Shown: positions 37,221 through 49,124 of the stretch, piece after piece
Numbering within the stretch: position 1 is the first letter of the stretch
How the letters are laid out: each line of letters starts with the position of its first letter
Origin: Sepiola atlantica
Taxonomy: Eukaryota > Mollusca > Cephalopoda > Sepiida > Sepiolidae
Reading direction: 5' to 3'
Assembly: GCA_963556195.1 (NCBI GenBank)
Contig: CAUVYP010000586.1
Span: forward strand, 1,364,001-1,428,000
Length of the DNA stretch: 64,000 bases
Program-made: the position numbers and the translations under genes
Notes under the pieces: generated by a model
Seen by the model: only the letters and a program-made list of their open reading frames with translations
Told to the model about the DNA's origin: nothing
The model's database searches: none

Positions 37221-39266
37221 TTAGCGCGTTTTAAAGTTGATAAGGCTTTTGTTTATAACTTCCACATTTATTCGAATTGTGCAACGAAACTTTGCAGACC
37301 GTCGCGGAGACACACGTTCTACTGAAGTACCAAGTTTCAGAAGTGCAGCTCTTGTACTGCCGGAGATATGTCGATACAAACTGAATACGCAAAACATCAA
37401 CAAAATTTAGTGCGATTTAAAGTTAGTATCGCTTTTGTTTATAACTTCACCATTCTTTAGAATTGTGCAACGAACCTTTGCACAGATTAGCGGAGTCACA
37501 TTTTCTACTGAAGTACCAAGTTTCAGAAGTGCAGCTCTTGTACTGCCGGAGATATGTCGATACAAACTGAATACGCAAAACATCAACAAAATTTAGCGCG
37601 TTTTAAAGTTGATATCTCTTTTGTTTATAACTTCCACATTTATTCGAATTGTGCAACGAAACTTTGCAGACAGTCGCGGATAGGCCTTTTCTACTGAAGT
37701 ACCAAGTTTCAGAAGTGCAGCTCTTGTACTGCCGGAGATATGTCGATACAAACTGAATACGCAAAACATCAACAAAATTTAGCGCGTTTTAAAGTTGATA
37801 TCGCTTTTGTTTATAACTTCCACATTTATTCGAATTGTGCAACGAAACTTTGCAGACAGTCGCGGATAGGCCTTTTCTACTGAAGTACCAAGTTTCAGAA
37901 GTGCAGCTCTTGTCCTGCCGGAGATATGTCGATACAAACTAAATACGCAAAACATCAACAAAATTAAGCGCGTTTTAAAGTTGATATCGCTTTTGTTTAC
38001 AACTTCCACATTTATTCGAATTGTGCAACGAACCTTTGCACAGATTAGCGGAGTCACATTTTCTACTGAAGTACCAAGTTTCAGAAGTGCAGCTCTTGTA
38101 CTGCCGGAGATATGTCGATACAAACTGAATACGCAAAACATCAACAAAATTTAGCGCGTTTTAAAGTTGATATCGCTTTTGTTTATAACTTCCACATTTA
38201 TTCGAATTGTGCAACGAAACTTTGCACAGATTAGCGGAGTCACATGTTCTACTGAAGTACCAAGTTTCAGAAGTGCAGCTCTTGTACTGCCGGAGATATG
38301 TCGATACAAACTGAATACGCAAAACATCAACAAAATTTAGCGCGTTTTAAAGTTGATATCGCTTTTGTTTATAACTTCCACATTTATTCGAATTGTGCAA
38401 CGAAACTTTGCAGACAGTCGCGGATAGGCCTTTTCTACTGAAGTACCAAGTTTCAGAAGTGCAGCTCTTGTACTGCCGGAGATATGTCGATACAAACTGA
38501 ATACGCAAAACATCAACAAAATTTAGCGCGTTTTAAAGTTGATATCGCTTTTGTTTATAACTTCCACATTTATTCGAATTGTGCAACGAAACTTTGCACA
38601 GATTAGCGGAGTCACATTTTCTACTGAAGTACCTAGTTTCAGAAGTGCAGCTCTTGTACTGCCGGAGATATGTCGATACAAACTGAATACGCAAAACATC
38701 AACAAAATTTAGCGCGTTTTAAAGTTGATATCGCTTTTGTTTATAACTTCCACATTTATTCGACTTGTGCAACGAAACTTTGCAGACAGTCGCGGATAGG
38801 CCTTTTCTACTGAAGTACCAAGTTTCAGAAGTGCAGCTCTTGTACTGCCGGAGATATGTCGATACAAACTGAATACGCAAAACATCAACAAAATTTAACG
38901 CGTTTTAAAGTTGATATCGCTTTTGTTTATAACTTCCACATTTATTCGAATTGTGCAACGAAACTTTGCACAGATTAGCGGAGTCACATTTTCTACTGAA
39001 GTACCAAGTTTCAGAAGTGCAGCTCTTGTACTGCCGGAGATATGTCGATACAAACTGAATACGCAAAACATCAACAAAATTTAGCGCGTTTTAAAGTTGA
39101 TATCGCTTTTGTTTATAACTTCCACATTTATTCGAATTGTGCAACGAAACTTTGCACAGATTAGCGGAGTCACATGTTCTACTGAAGTACCAAGTTTCAG
39201 AAGTGCAGCTCTTGTACTGCCGGAGATATGTCGATACAAACTGAATACGCAAAACATCAACAAAAT
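37221..39266. repeat. Zone 3 HOR, 11 monomers, with d/a chimera
   Basis: The order is c, d/AKV, k, k, a(VVN+AKV), h, k, a, k, a, h. The c unit has 'gataaggc', destroying EcoRV. The VVN unit at 37965 also carries 'cgaacctttg', a combination seen nowhere else. The a unit at 38523 has 'gtacctag' and the k at 38709 has 'ttcgacttg', marks of the following HORs. Confidence 0.86.
37407..37592 (+). repeat. Chimeric d/AKV monomer (crossover product)
   Basis: The left part is class d ('tgcgatttaaagttagtatc', 'cattctttag' ending at 37460). The right part is the AKV form of class a ('cgaacctttg' with the diagnostic C at 37475). In sister HORs d and AKV are separate neighbours. The breakpoint lies in the 14 shared bases 37461-37474, and exactly one monomer is lost. 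Confidence 0.9.
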
Positions 39267-41312
39267 TTAGCGCGTTTTAAAGTTGATATCGCTTTTGTTT
39301 ATAACTTCCACATTTATTCGAATTGTGCAACGAAACTTTGCAGACCGTCGCGGAGACACACGTTCTACTGAAGTACCAAGTTTCAGAAGTGCAGCTCTTG
39401 TACTGCCGGAGATATGTCGATAAAAACTGAATACGCAAAACATCAACAAAATTTAGTGCGATTTAAAGTTAGTATCGCTTTTGTTTATAACTTCACCATT
39501 CTTTAGAATTGTGCAACGAAACTTTGCAGAGATGAGCGGAGTCACATGCTCTACTGAAGTACCAAGTTTCAGAAGTGCAGCTCTTTTACTGCCGGAGATA
39601 TGTCGATACAAACTGAATACGCAAAACATCAACAAAATTTAACGCGTTTTAAAGTTGATATCGCTTTTGTTTATAACTTCCACATTTATTCGAATTGTGC
39701 AACGAACCTTTGCACAGATTAGCGGAGTCACATTTTCTACTGAAGTACCAAGTTTCAGAAGTGCAGCTCTTGTACTGCCGGAGATATGTCGATACAAACT
39801 GAATACGCAAAACATCAACAAAATTTAGCGCGTTTTAAAGTTGATATCGCTTTTGTTTATAACTTCCACATTTATTCGAATTGTGCAACGAAACTTTGCA
39901 GACAGTCGCGGATAGGCCTTTTCTACTGAAGTACCAAGTTTCAGAAGTGCAGCTCTTGTACTGCCGGAGATATGTCGATACAAACTGAATACGCAAAACA
40001 TCAACAAAATTTAGCGCGTTTTAAAGTTGATATCGCTTTTGTTTATAACTTCCACATTTATTCGAATTGTGCAACGAAACTTTGCAGACAGTCGCGGAAA
40101 GGCCTTTTCTACTGAAGTACCAAGTTTCAGAAGTGCAGCTCTTGTACTGCCGGAGATATGTCGATACAAACTGAATACGCAAAACATCAACAAAATTAAG
40201 CGCGTTTTAAAGTTGATATCGCTTTTGTTTACAACTTCCACATTTATTCGAATTGTGCAACGAAACTTTGCACAGATTAGCGGAGTCACATTTTCTACTG
40301 AAGTACCAAGTTTCAGAAGTGCAGCTCTTGTACTGCCGGAGATATGTCGATACAAACTGAATACGCAAAACATCAACAAAATTTAGCGCGTTTTAAAGTT
40401 GATATCGCTTTTGTTTATAACTTCCACATTTATTCGAATTGTGCAACGAAATTTTGCACAGATTAGCGGAGTCACATGTTCTACTGAAGTACCAAGTTTC
40501 AGAAGTGCAGCTCTTGTACTGCCGGAGATATGTCGATACAAACTGAATACGCAAAACATCAACAAAATTTAGCGCGTTTTAAAGTTGATATCGCTTTTGT
40601 TTATAACTTCCACATTTATTCGAATTGTGCAACGAAACTTCGCAGACAGTCGCGGATAGGCCTTTTCTACTGAAGTACCAAGTTTCAGAAGTGCAGCTCT
40701 TGTACTGCCGGAGATATGTCGATACAAACTGAATACGCAAAACATCAACAAAATTTAGCGCGTTTTAAAGTTGATATCGCTTTTGTTTATAACTTCCACA
40801 TTTATTCGAATTGTGCAACGAAACTTTGCACAGATTAGCGGAGTCACATTTTCTACTGAAGTACCTAGTTTCAGAAGTGCATCTCTTGTACTGCCGGAGA
40901 TATGTCGATACAAACTGAATACGCAAAACATCAACAAAATTTAGCGCGTTTTAAAGTTGATATCGCTTTTGTTTATAACTTCCACATTTATTCGACTTGT
41001 GCAACGAAACTTTGCAGACAGTCGCGGATAGGCCTTTTCTACTGAAGTACCAAGTTTCAGAAGTGCAGCTCTTGTACTGCCGGAGATATGTCGATACAAA
41101 CTGAATACGCAAAACATCAACAAAATTTAGCGCGTTTTAAAGTTGATATCGCTTTTGTTTATAACTTCCACATTTATTCGAATTGTGCAACGAAACTTTG
41201 CACAGATTAGCGGACTCACATTTTCTACTGAAGTACCAAGTTTCAGAAGTGCAGCTCTTGTACTGCCGGAGATATGTCGATACAAACTGAATACGCAAAC
41301 TATCAACAAAAT
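39267..41312. repeat. Zone 3 HOR, 11 monomers
   Basis: The order is c, d, a(AKV), k, k, a(VVN), h, k, a('cctag'), k('ttcgacttg'), aL. The second k (40011) has 'gcggaaagg'. This is the last HOR of zone 3 that begins with a c unit. Confidence 0.87.
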
Positions 41313-43172
41313 TTAGTGCGATTTAAAGTTAGTATCGCTTTTGTTTATAACTTCACCATTCTTTAGAATTGTGCAACGAAACTTTGCAGAGATGAGCGGA
41401 GTCACATGCTCTACTGAAGTACCAAGTTTCAGAAGTGCAGCTCTTTTACTGCCGGAGATATGTCGATACAAACTGAATACGCAAAACATCAACAAAATTT
41501 AGCGCGTTTTAAAGTTGATATCGCTTTTGTTTATAACTTCCACATTTATTCGAATTGTGCAACGAACCTTTGCACTGATTAGCGGAGTCACATTTTCTAC
41601 TGAAGTACCAAGTTTCAGAAGTGCAGCTCTTGTACTGCCGGAGATATGTCGATACAAACTGAATACGCAAAACATCAACAAAATTTAGCGCGTTTTAAAG
41701 TTGATATCGCTTTTGTTTATAACTTCCACATTTATTCGAATTGGGCAACGAAACTTTGCACAGATTAGCGGAGTCACATTTTCTACTGAAGTACCAAGTT
41801 TCAGAAGTGCAGCTCTTGTACTGCCGGAGATATGTCGATACAAACTGAATACGCAAAACATCAACAAAATTTAGCGCGTTTTAAAGTTGATATCGCTTTT
41901 GTTTATAACTTCCACATTTATTCGAATTGTGCAACGAAACTTTGCAGACAGTCGCGGATAGGCCTTTTCTACTGAAGTACCAAGTTTCAGAAGTGCAGCT
42001 CTTGTACTGCCGGAGATATGTCGATACAAACTGAATACGCAAAACATCAACAAAATTAAGCGCGTTTTAAAGTTGATATCGCTTTTGTTTACAACTTCCA
42101 CATTTATTCGAATTGTGCAACGAAACTTTGCACAGATTAGCGGAGTCACATTTTCTACTGAAGTACCAAGTTTCAGAAGTGCAGCTCTTGTACTGCCGGA
42201 GATATGTCGATACAAACTGAATACGCAAAACATCAACAAAATTTAGCGCGTTTTAAAGTTGATATCGCTTTTGTTTATAACTTCCACATTTATTCGAATT
42301 GTGCAACGAAACTTTGCACAGATTAGCGGAGTCACATGTTCTACTGAAGTACCAAGTTTCAGAAGTGCAGCTCTTGTACTGCCGGAGATATGTCGATACA
42401 AACTGAATACGCAAAACATCAACAAAATTTAGCGCGTTTTAAAGTTGATATCGCTTTTGTTTATAACTTCCACATTTATTCGAATTGTGCAACGAAACTT
42501 TGCAGACAGTCGCGGATAGGCCTTTTCTACTGAAGTACCAAGTTTCAGAAGTGCAGCTCTTGTACTGCCGGAGATATGTCGATACAAACTGAATACGCAA
42601 AACATCAACAAAATTTAGCGCGTTTTAAAGTTGATATCGCTTTTGTTTATAACTTCCACATTTATTCGAATTGTGCAACGAAACTTTGCACAGATTAGCG
42701 GAGTCACATTTTCTACTGAAGTACCTAGTTTCAGAAGTGCAGCTCTTGTACTGCCGGAGATATGTCGATACAAACTGAATACGCAAAACATCAACAAAAT
42801 TTAGCGCGTTTTAAAGTTGATATCGCTTTTGTTTATAACTTCCACATTTATTCGACTTGTGCAACGAAACTTTGCAGACAGTCGCGGAGTCACATTTTCT
42901 ACTGAAGTACCAAGTTTCAGAAGTGCAGCTCTTGTACTGCCGGAGATATGTCGATACAAACTGAATACGCAAAACATCAACAAAATTTAGCGCGTTTTAA
43001 AGTTGATATCGCTTTTGTTTATAACTTCCACATTTATTCGAATTGTGCAACGAAACTTTGCACAGATTAGCGGAGTCACATTTTCTACTGAAGTACCAAG
43101 TTTCAGAAGTGCAGCTCTTGTACTGCCGGAGATATGTCGATACAAACTGAATACGCAAACTATCAACAAAAT
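41313..43172. repeat. Zone 3 HOR, 10 monomers (1860 bp)
   Basis: The order is d, a(AKV), a(CPI), k, a(VVN), h, k, a('cctag'), k/a, aL. A CPI unit ('ttgggcaac') replaces the first k of the older k-k doublet. Confidence 0.88.
42801..42986 (+). repeat. Recombinant k/a monomer
   Basis: The box begins like k ('gacagtcgcgga') and ends like a ('gtcacattttct'), with the 'ttcgacttg' mark of k units 38709 and 40941. Monomer number is unchanged, so a short conversion from a neighbouring a unit fits better than a crossover. The same recombinant occurs at 44475 and 46335. Confidence 0.85.
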
Positions 43173-44846
43173 TTAGTGCGATTTAAAGTTAGTATCGCTT
43201 TTGTTTATAACTTCACCATTCTTTAGAATTGTGCAACGAAACTTTGCAGAGATGAGCGGAGTCACATGCTCTACTGAAGTACCAAGTTTCAGAAGTGCAG
43301 CTCTTTTACTGCCGGAGATATGTCGATACAAACTGAATACGCAAAACATCAACAAAATTTAGCGCGTTTTAAAGTTGATATCGCTTTTGTTTATAACTTC
43401 CACATTTATTCGAATTGTGCAACGAACCTTTGCACAGATTAGCGGAGTCACATTTTCTACTGAAGTACCAAGTTTCAGAAGTGCAGCTCTTGTACTGCCG
43501 GAGATATGTCGATACAAAGTGAATACGCAAAACATCAACAAAATTTAGCGCGTTTTAAAGTTGATATCGCTTTTGTTTATAACTTCCACATTTATTCGAA
43601 TTGGGCAACGAAACTTTGCACAGATTAGCGGAGTCACATTTTCTACTGAAGTACCAAGTTTCAGAAGTGCAGCTCTTGTACTGCCGGAGATATGTCGATA
43701 CAAACTGAATACGCAAAACATCAACAAAATTTAGCGCGTTTTAAAGTTGATATCGCTTTTGTTTATAACTTCCACATTTATTCGAATTGGGCAACGAAAC
43801 TTTGCACAGATTAGCGGAGTCACATTTTCTACTGAAGTACCAAGTTTCAGAAGTGCAGCTCTTGTACTGCCAGAGATATGTCGATACAAACTGAATACGC
43901 AAAACATCAACACAATTTAGCGCGTTTTAAAGTTGATATCGCTTTTGTTTATAACTTCCACATTTATTCGAATTGTGCAACGAAACTTTGCAGACAGTCG
44001 CGGATAGGCCTTTTCTACTGAAGTACCAAGTTTCAGAAGTGCAGCTCTTGTACTGCCGGAGATATGTCGATACAAACTGAATACGCAAAACATCAACAAA
44101 ATTAAGCGCGTTTTAAAGTTGATATCGCTTTTGTTTACAACTTCCACATTTATTCGAATTGTGCAACGAAACTTTGCACAGATTAGCGGAGTCACATTTT
44201 CTACTGAAGTACCAAGTTTCAGAAGTGCAGCTCTTGTACTGCCGGAGATATGTCGATACAAACTGAATACGCAAAACATCAACAAAATTTAGCGCGTTTT
44301 AAAGTTGATATCGCTTTTGTTTATAACTTCCACATTTATTCGAATTGTGCAACGAAACTTTGCACAGATTAGCGGAGTCACATTTTCTACTGAAGTACCT
44401 AGTTTCAGAAGTGCAGCTCTTGTACTGCCGGAGATATGTCGATACAAACTGAATACGCAAAACATCAACAAAATTTAGCGCGTTTTAAAGTTGATATCGC
44501 TTTTGTTTATAACTTCCACATTTATTCGACTTGTGCAACGAAACTTTGCAGACAGTCGCGGAGTCACATTTTCTACTGAAGTACCAAGTTTCAGAAGTGC
44601 AGCTCTTGTACTGCCGGAGATATGTCGATACAAACTGAATACGCAAAACATCAACAAAATTTAGCGCGTTTTAAAGTTGATATCGCTTTTGTTTATAACT
44701 TCCACATTTATTCGAATTGTGCAACGAAACTTTGCACAGATTAGCGGAGTCACATTTTCTACTGAAGTACCAAGTTTCAGAAGTGCAGCTCTTGTACTGC
44801 CGGAGATATGTCGATACAAACTGAATACGCAAACTATCAACAAAAT
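43173..44846. repeat. Zone 3 HOR, 9 monomers (1674 bp)
   Basis: The order is d, a(AKV), a(CPI), a(CPI), k, a(VVN), a('cctag'), k/a, aL. Compared with neighbours it gained a second CPI unit and lost the h-k pair between VVN and 'cctag'. Confidence 0.88.
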
Positions 44847-46706
44847 TTAGTGCGATTTAAAGTTAGTATCGCTTTTGTTTATAACTTCACCATTCTTTAG
44901 AATTGTGCAACGAAACTTTGCAGAGATGAGCGGAGTCACATGCTCTACTGAAGTACCAAGTTTCAGAAGTGCAGCTCTTTTACTGCCGGAGATATGTCGA
45001 TACAAACTGAATACGCAAAACATCAACAAAATTTAGCGCGTTTTAAAGTTGATATCGCTTTTGTTTATAACTTCCACATTTATTCGAATTGTGCAACGAA
45101 CCTTTGCACAGATTAGCGGAGTCACATTTTCTACTGAAGTACCAAGTTTCAGAAGTGCAGCTCTTGTACTGCCGGAGATATGTCGATACAAACTGAATAC
45201 GCAAAACATCAACAAAATTTAGCGCGTTTTAAAGTTGATATCGCTTTTGTTTATAACTTCCACATTTATTCGAATTGGGCAACGAAACTTTGCACAGATT
45301 AGCGGAGTCACATTTTCTACTGAAGTACCAAGTTTCAGAAGTGCAGCTCTTGTACTGCCGGAGATATGTCGATACAAACTGAATACGCAAAACATCAACA
45401 AAATTTAGCGCGTTTTAAAGTTGATATCGCTTTTGTTTATAACTTCCACATTTATTCGAATTGGGCAACGAAACTTTGCACAGATTAGCGGAGTCACATT
45501 TTCTACTGAAGTACCAAGTTTCAGAAGTGCAGCTCTTGTACTGCCGGAGATATGTCGATACAAACTGAATACGCAAAACATCAACACAATTTAGCGCGTT
45601 TTAAAGTTGATATCGCTTTTGTTTATAACTTCCACATTTATTCGAATTGTGCAACGAAACTTTGCAGACAGTCGCGGATAGGCCTTTTCTACTGAAGTAC
45701 CAAGTTTCAGAAGTGCAGCTCTTGTACTGCCGGAGATATGTCGATACAAACTGAATACGCAAAACATCAACAAAATTAAGCGCGTTTTAAAGTTGATATC
45801 GCTTTTGTTTACAACTTCCACATTTATTCGAATTGTGCAACGAAACTTTGCACAGATTAGCGGAGTCACATTTTCTACTGAAGTACCAAGTTTCAGAAGT
45901 GCAGCTCTTGTACTGCCGGAGATATGTCGATACAAACTGAATACGCAAAACATCAACAAAATTTAGCGCGTTTTAAAGTTGATATCGCTTTTGTTTATAA
46001 CTTCCACATTTATTCGAATTGTGCAACGAAACTTTGCACAGATTAGCGGAGTCACATGTTCTACTGAAGTACCAAGTTTCAGAAGTGCAGCTCTTGTACT
46101 GCCAGAGATATGTCGATACAAACTGAATACGCAAAACATCAACAAAATTTAGCGCGTTTTAAAGTTGATATCGCTTTTGTTTATAACTTCCACATTTATT
46201 CGAATTGTGCAACGAAACTTTGCAGACAGTCGCGGATAGGCCTTTTCTACTGAAGTACCAAGTTTCAGAAGTGCAGCTCTTGTACTGCCGGAGATATGTC
46301 GATACAAACTGAATACGCAAAACATCAACAAAATTTAGCGCGTTTTAAAGTTGATATCGCTTTTGTTTATAACTTCCACATTTATTCGACTTGTGCAACG
46401 AAACTTTGCAGACAGTCGCGGAGTCACATTTTCTACTGAAGTACCAAGTTTCAGAAGTGCAGCTCTTGTACTGCCGGAGATATGTCGATACAAACTGAAT
46501 ACGCAAAACATCAACAAAATTTAGCGCGTTTTAAAGTTGATATCGCTTTTGTTTATAACTTCCACATTTATTCGAATTGTGCAACGAAACTTTGCACAGA
46601 TTAGCGGAGTCACATTTTCTACTGAAGTACCAAGTTTCAGAAGTGCAGCTCTTGTACTGCCGGAGATATGTCGATACAAACTGAATACGCAAACTATCAA
46701 CAAAAT
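44847..46706. repeat. Zone 3 HOR, 10 monomers (1860 bp)
   Basis: The order is d, a(AKV), a(CPI), a(CPI), k, a(VVN), h, k, k/a, aL. It keeps h-k but lacks the 'cctag' a unit. The VVN unit is preceded by the 'caacacaattta' boundary shared with 43917. Confidence 0.88.
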
Positions 46707-47264
46707 TTAGTGCGATTTAAAGTTAGTATCGCTTTTGTTTATAACTTCACCATTCTTTAGAATTGTGCAACGAAACTTTGCAGAGATGAGCGGAGTCACA
46801 TGCTCTACTGAAGTACCAAGTTTCAGAAGTGCAGCTCTTTTACTGCCGGAGATATGTCGATACAAACTGAATACGCAAAACATCAACAAAATTTAGCGCG
46901 TTTTAAAGTTGATATCGCTTTTGTTTATAACTTCCACATTTATTCGAATTGTGCAACAAACCTTTGCACAGATTAGCGGAGTCACATTTTCTACTGAAGT
47001 ACCAAGTTTCAGAAGTGCAGCTCTTGTACTGCCGGAGATATGTCGATACAAACTGAATACGCAAAACATCAACAAAATTTAGCGCGTTTTAAAGTTGATA
47101 TCGCTTTTGTTTATAACTTCCACATTTATTCGAATTGGGCAACGAAACTTTGCACAGATTAGCGGAGTCACATTTTCTACTGAAGTACCAAGTTTCAGAA
47201 GTGCAGCTCTTGTACTGCCGGAGATATGTCGATACAAACTGAATACGCAAACTATCAACAAAAT
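46707..47264. repeat. Last class d HOR start and zone 3/4 switch
   Basis: The three units are d, a(AKV, 'gcaacaaacc') and a(CPI) ending 'caaactatcaac'. The CPI unit leads directly into the first zone 4 e unit at 47265. No class d, AKV or VVN unit is found further right. Confidence 0.85.
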
Positions 47265-49124
47265 TTAGTGCGATTTAAAGTTGATATCGCTTTTGTTTAT
47301 AACTTCACCATTCTTTTGAATTGTGCAACGAAACTTTGCAGAGATAAGCGGAGTCACATGCTCTACTGAAGTACCAAGTTTCAGAAGTGCAGCTCTTTTA
47401 CTGCCGGCGATATGTCGATACAAACTGAATACGCAAAACATCAACAAAATTTAGCGCGTTTTAAAGTGGATATCGCTTTTGTTTATAACTTCCACATTTA
47501 TTCGAATTGTGCAACGAAACTTTGCAGACCGTCGCGGAGACACACGTTCTACTGAAGTACCAAGTTTCAGAAGTGCAGCTCTTGTACTGCCGGAGATATG
47601 TCGATACAAACTGAATACGCAAAACATCAACTAAATTTAGCGCGTTTTAAAGTTGATATCGCTTTTGTTTATAACTTCCACATTTATTCGAATTGTGCAA
47701 CGAAACTTTGCACAGATTAGCGGAGTCACATTTTCTACTGAAGTACCAAGTTTCAGAAGTGCAGCTCTTGTACTGCCGGAGATATGTCGATACAAACTGA
47801 ATACGCAAAACATCAACAAAATTTAGCGCGTTTTAAAGTTGATATCGCTTTTGTTTATAACTTCCACATTTATTCGAATTGTGCAACGAAACTTTGCACA
47901 GATTAGCGGAGTCACATGTTCTACTGAAGTACCAAGTTTCAGAAGTGCAGCTCTTGTACTGCCGGAGATATGTCGATACAAACTGAATACGCAAAACATC
48001 AACAAAATTTAGCGCGTTTTAAAGTTGATATCGCTTTTGTTTATAACTTCCACATTTATTCGAATTGTGCAACGAAACTTTGCAGACCGTCGCGGAGACA
48101 CACGTTCTACTGAAGTACCAAGTTTCAGAAGTGCAGCTCTTGTACTGCCGGAGATATGTCGATACAAACTGAATACGCAAAACATCAACTAAATTTAGCG
48201 CGTTTTAAAGTTGATATCGCTTTTTTTTATAACTTCCACATTTATTCGAATTGTGCAACGAAACTTTGCACAGATTAGCGGAGTCACATTTTCTACTGAA
48301 GTACCAAGTTTCAGCAGTGCAGCTCTTGTACTGCCGGAGATATGTCGATACAAACTGAATACGCAAAACATCAACAAAATTTAGCGCGTTTTAAAGTTGA
48401 TATCGCTTTTGTTTATAACTTCCACATTTATTCGAATTGTGCAACGAAACTTTGCACAGATTAGCGGAGTCACATGCTCTACTGAAGTACCAAGTTTCAG
48501 AAGTGCAGCTCTTGTACTGCCGGAGATATGTCGATACAAACTGAATACGCAAAACATCAACAAAATTTAGCGCGTTTTAAAGTTGATATCGCTTTTGTTT
48601 ATAACTTCCACATTTATTCGAATTGTGCAACGAAACTTTGCACAGATTAGCGGAGTCACATTTTCTACTGAAGTACTAAGTTTCAGAAGTGCAGCTCTTG
48701 TACTGCCGGAGATATGTCGATACAAACTGAATACGCAAACTATCAACAAAATTTAGTGCGATTTAAAGTTGATATCGCTTTTGTTTATAACTTCACTATT
48801 CTTTTGAATTGTGCAACGAAACTTTGCAGAGATAAGCGGAGTCACATGCTCTACTGAAGTACCAAGTTTCAGAAGTGCAGCTCTTTTACTGCCGGCGATA
48901 TGTCGATACAAACTGAATACGCAAAACATCAACAAAATTTAGCGCGTTTTAAAGTGGATATCGCTTTTGTTTATAACTTCCACATTTATTCGAATTGTGC
49001 AACGAAACTTTGCACAGATTAGCGGAGTCACATTTTCTACTGAAGTACCAAGTTTCAGAAGTGCAGCTCTTGTACTGCCGGAGATATGTCGATACAAACT
49101 GAATACGCAAAACATCAACAAAAT
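47265..49124. repeat. Zone 4 start, 10 monomers
   Basis: The order is e, c, a, h, c, a, h, aL, e, c/a. Both e units have 'gccggcgatatg', the zone 4 mark. The unit at 48195 has 'cttttttttataac' (an eight-T run) and 'tttcagcagtg'. Confidence 0.86.
48939..49124 (+). repeat. Chimeric c/a monomer (crossover product)
   Basis: The left part has 'aaagtggatatcg', typical of c units after e. The box is class a. At the related positions (47451-47822, 50241-50612) c and a are separate neighbours. A crossover between the left mark and the box removed one monomer. Confidence 0.82.
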
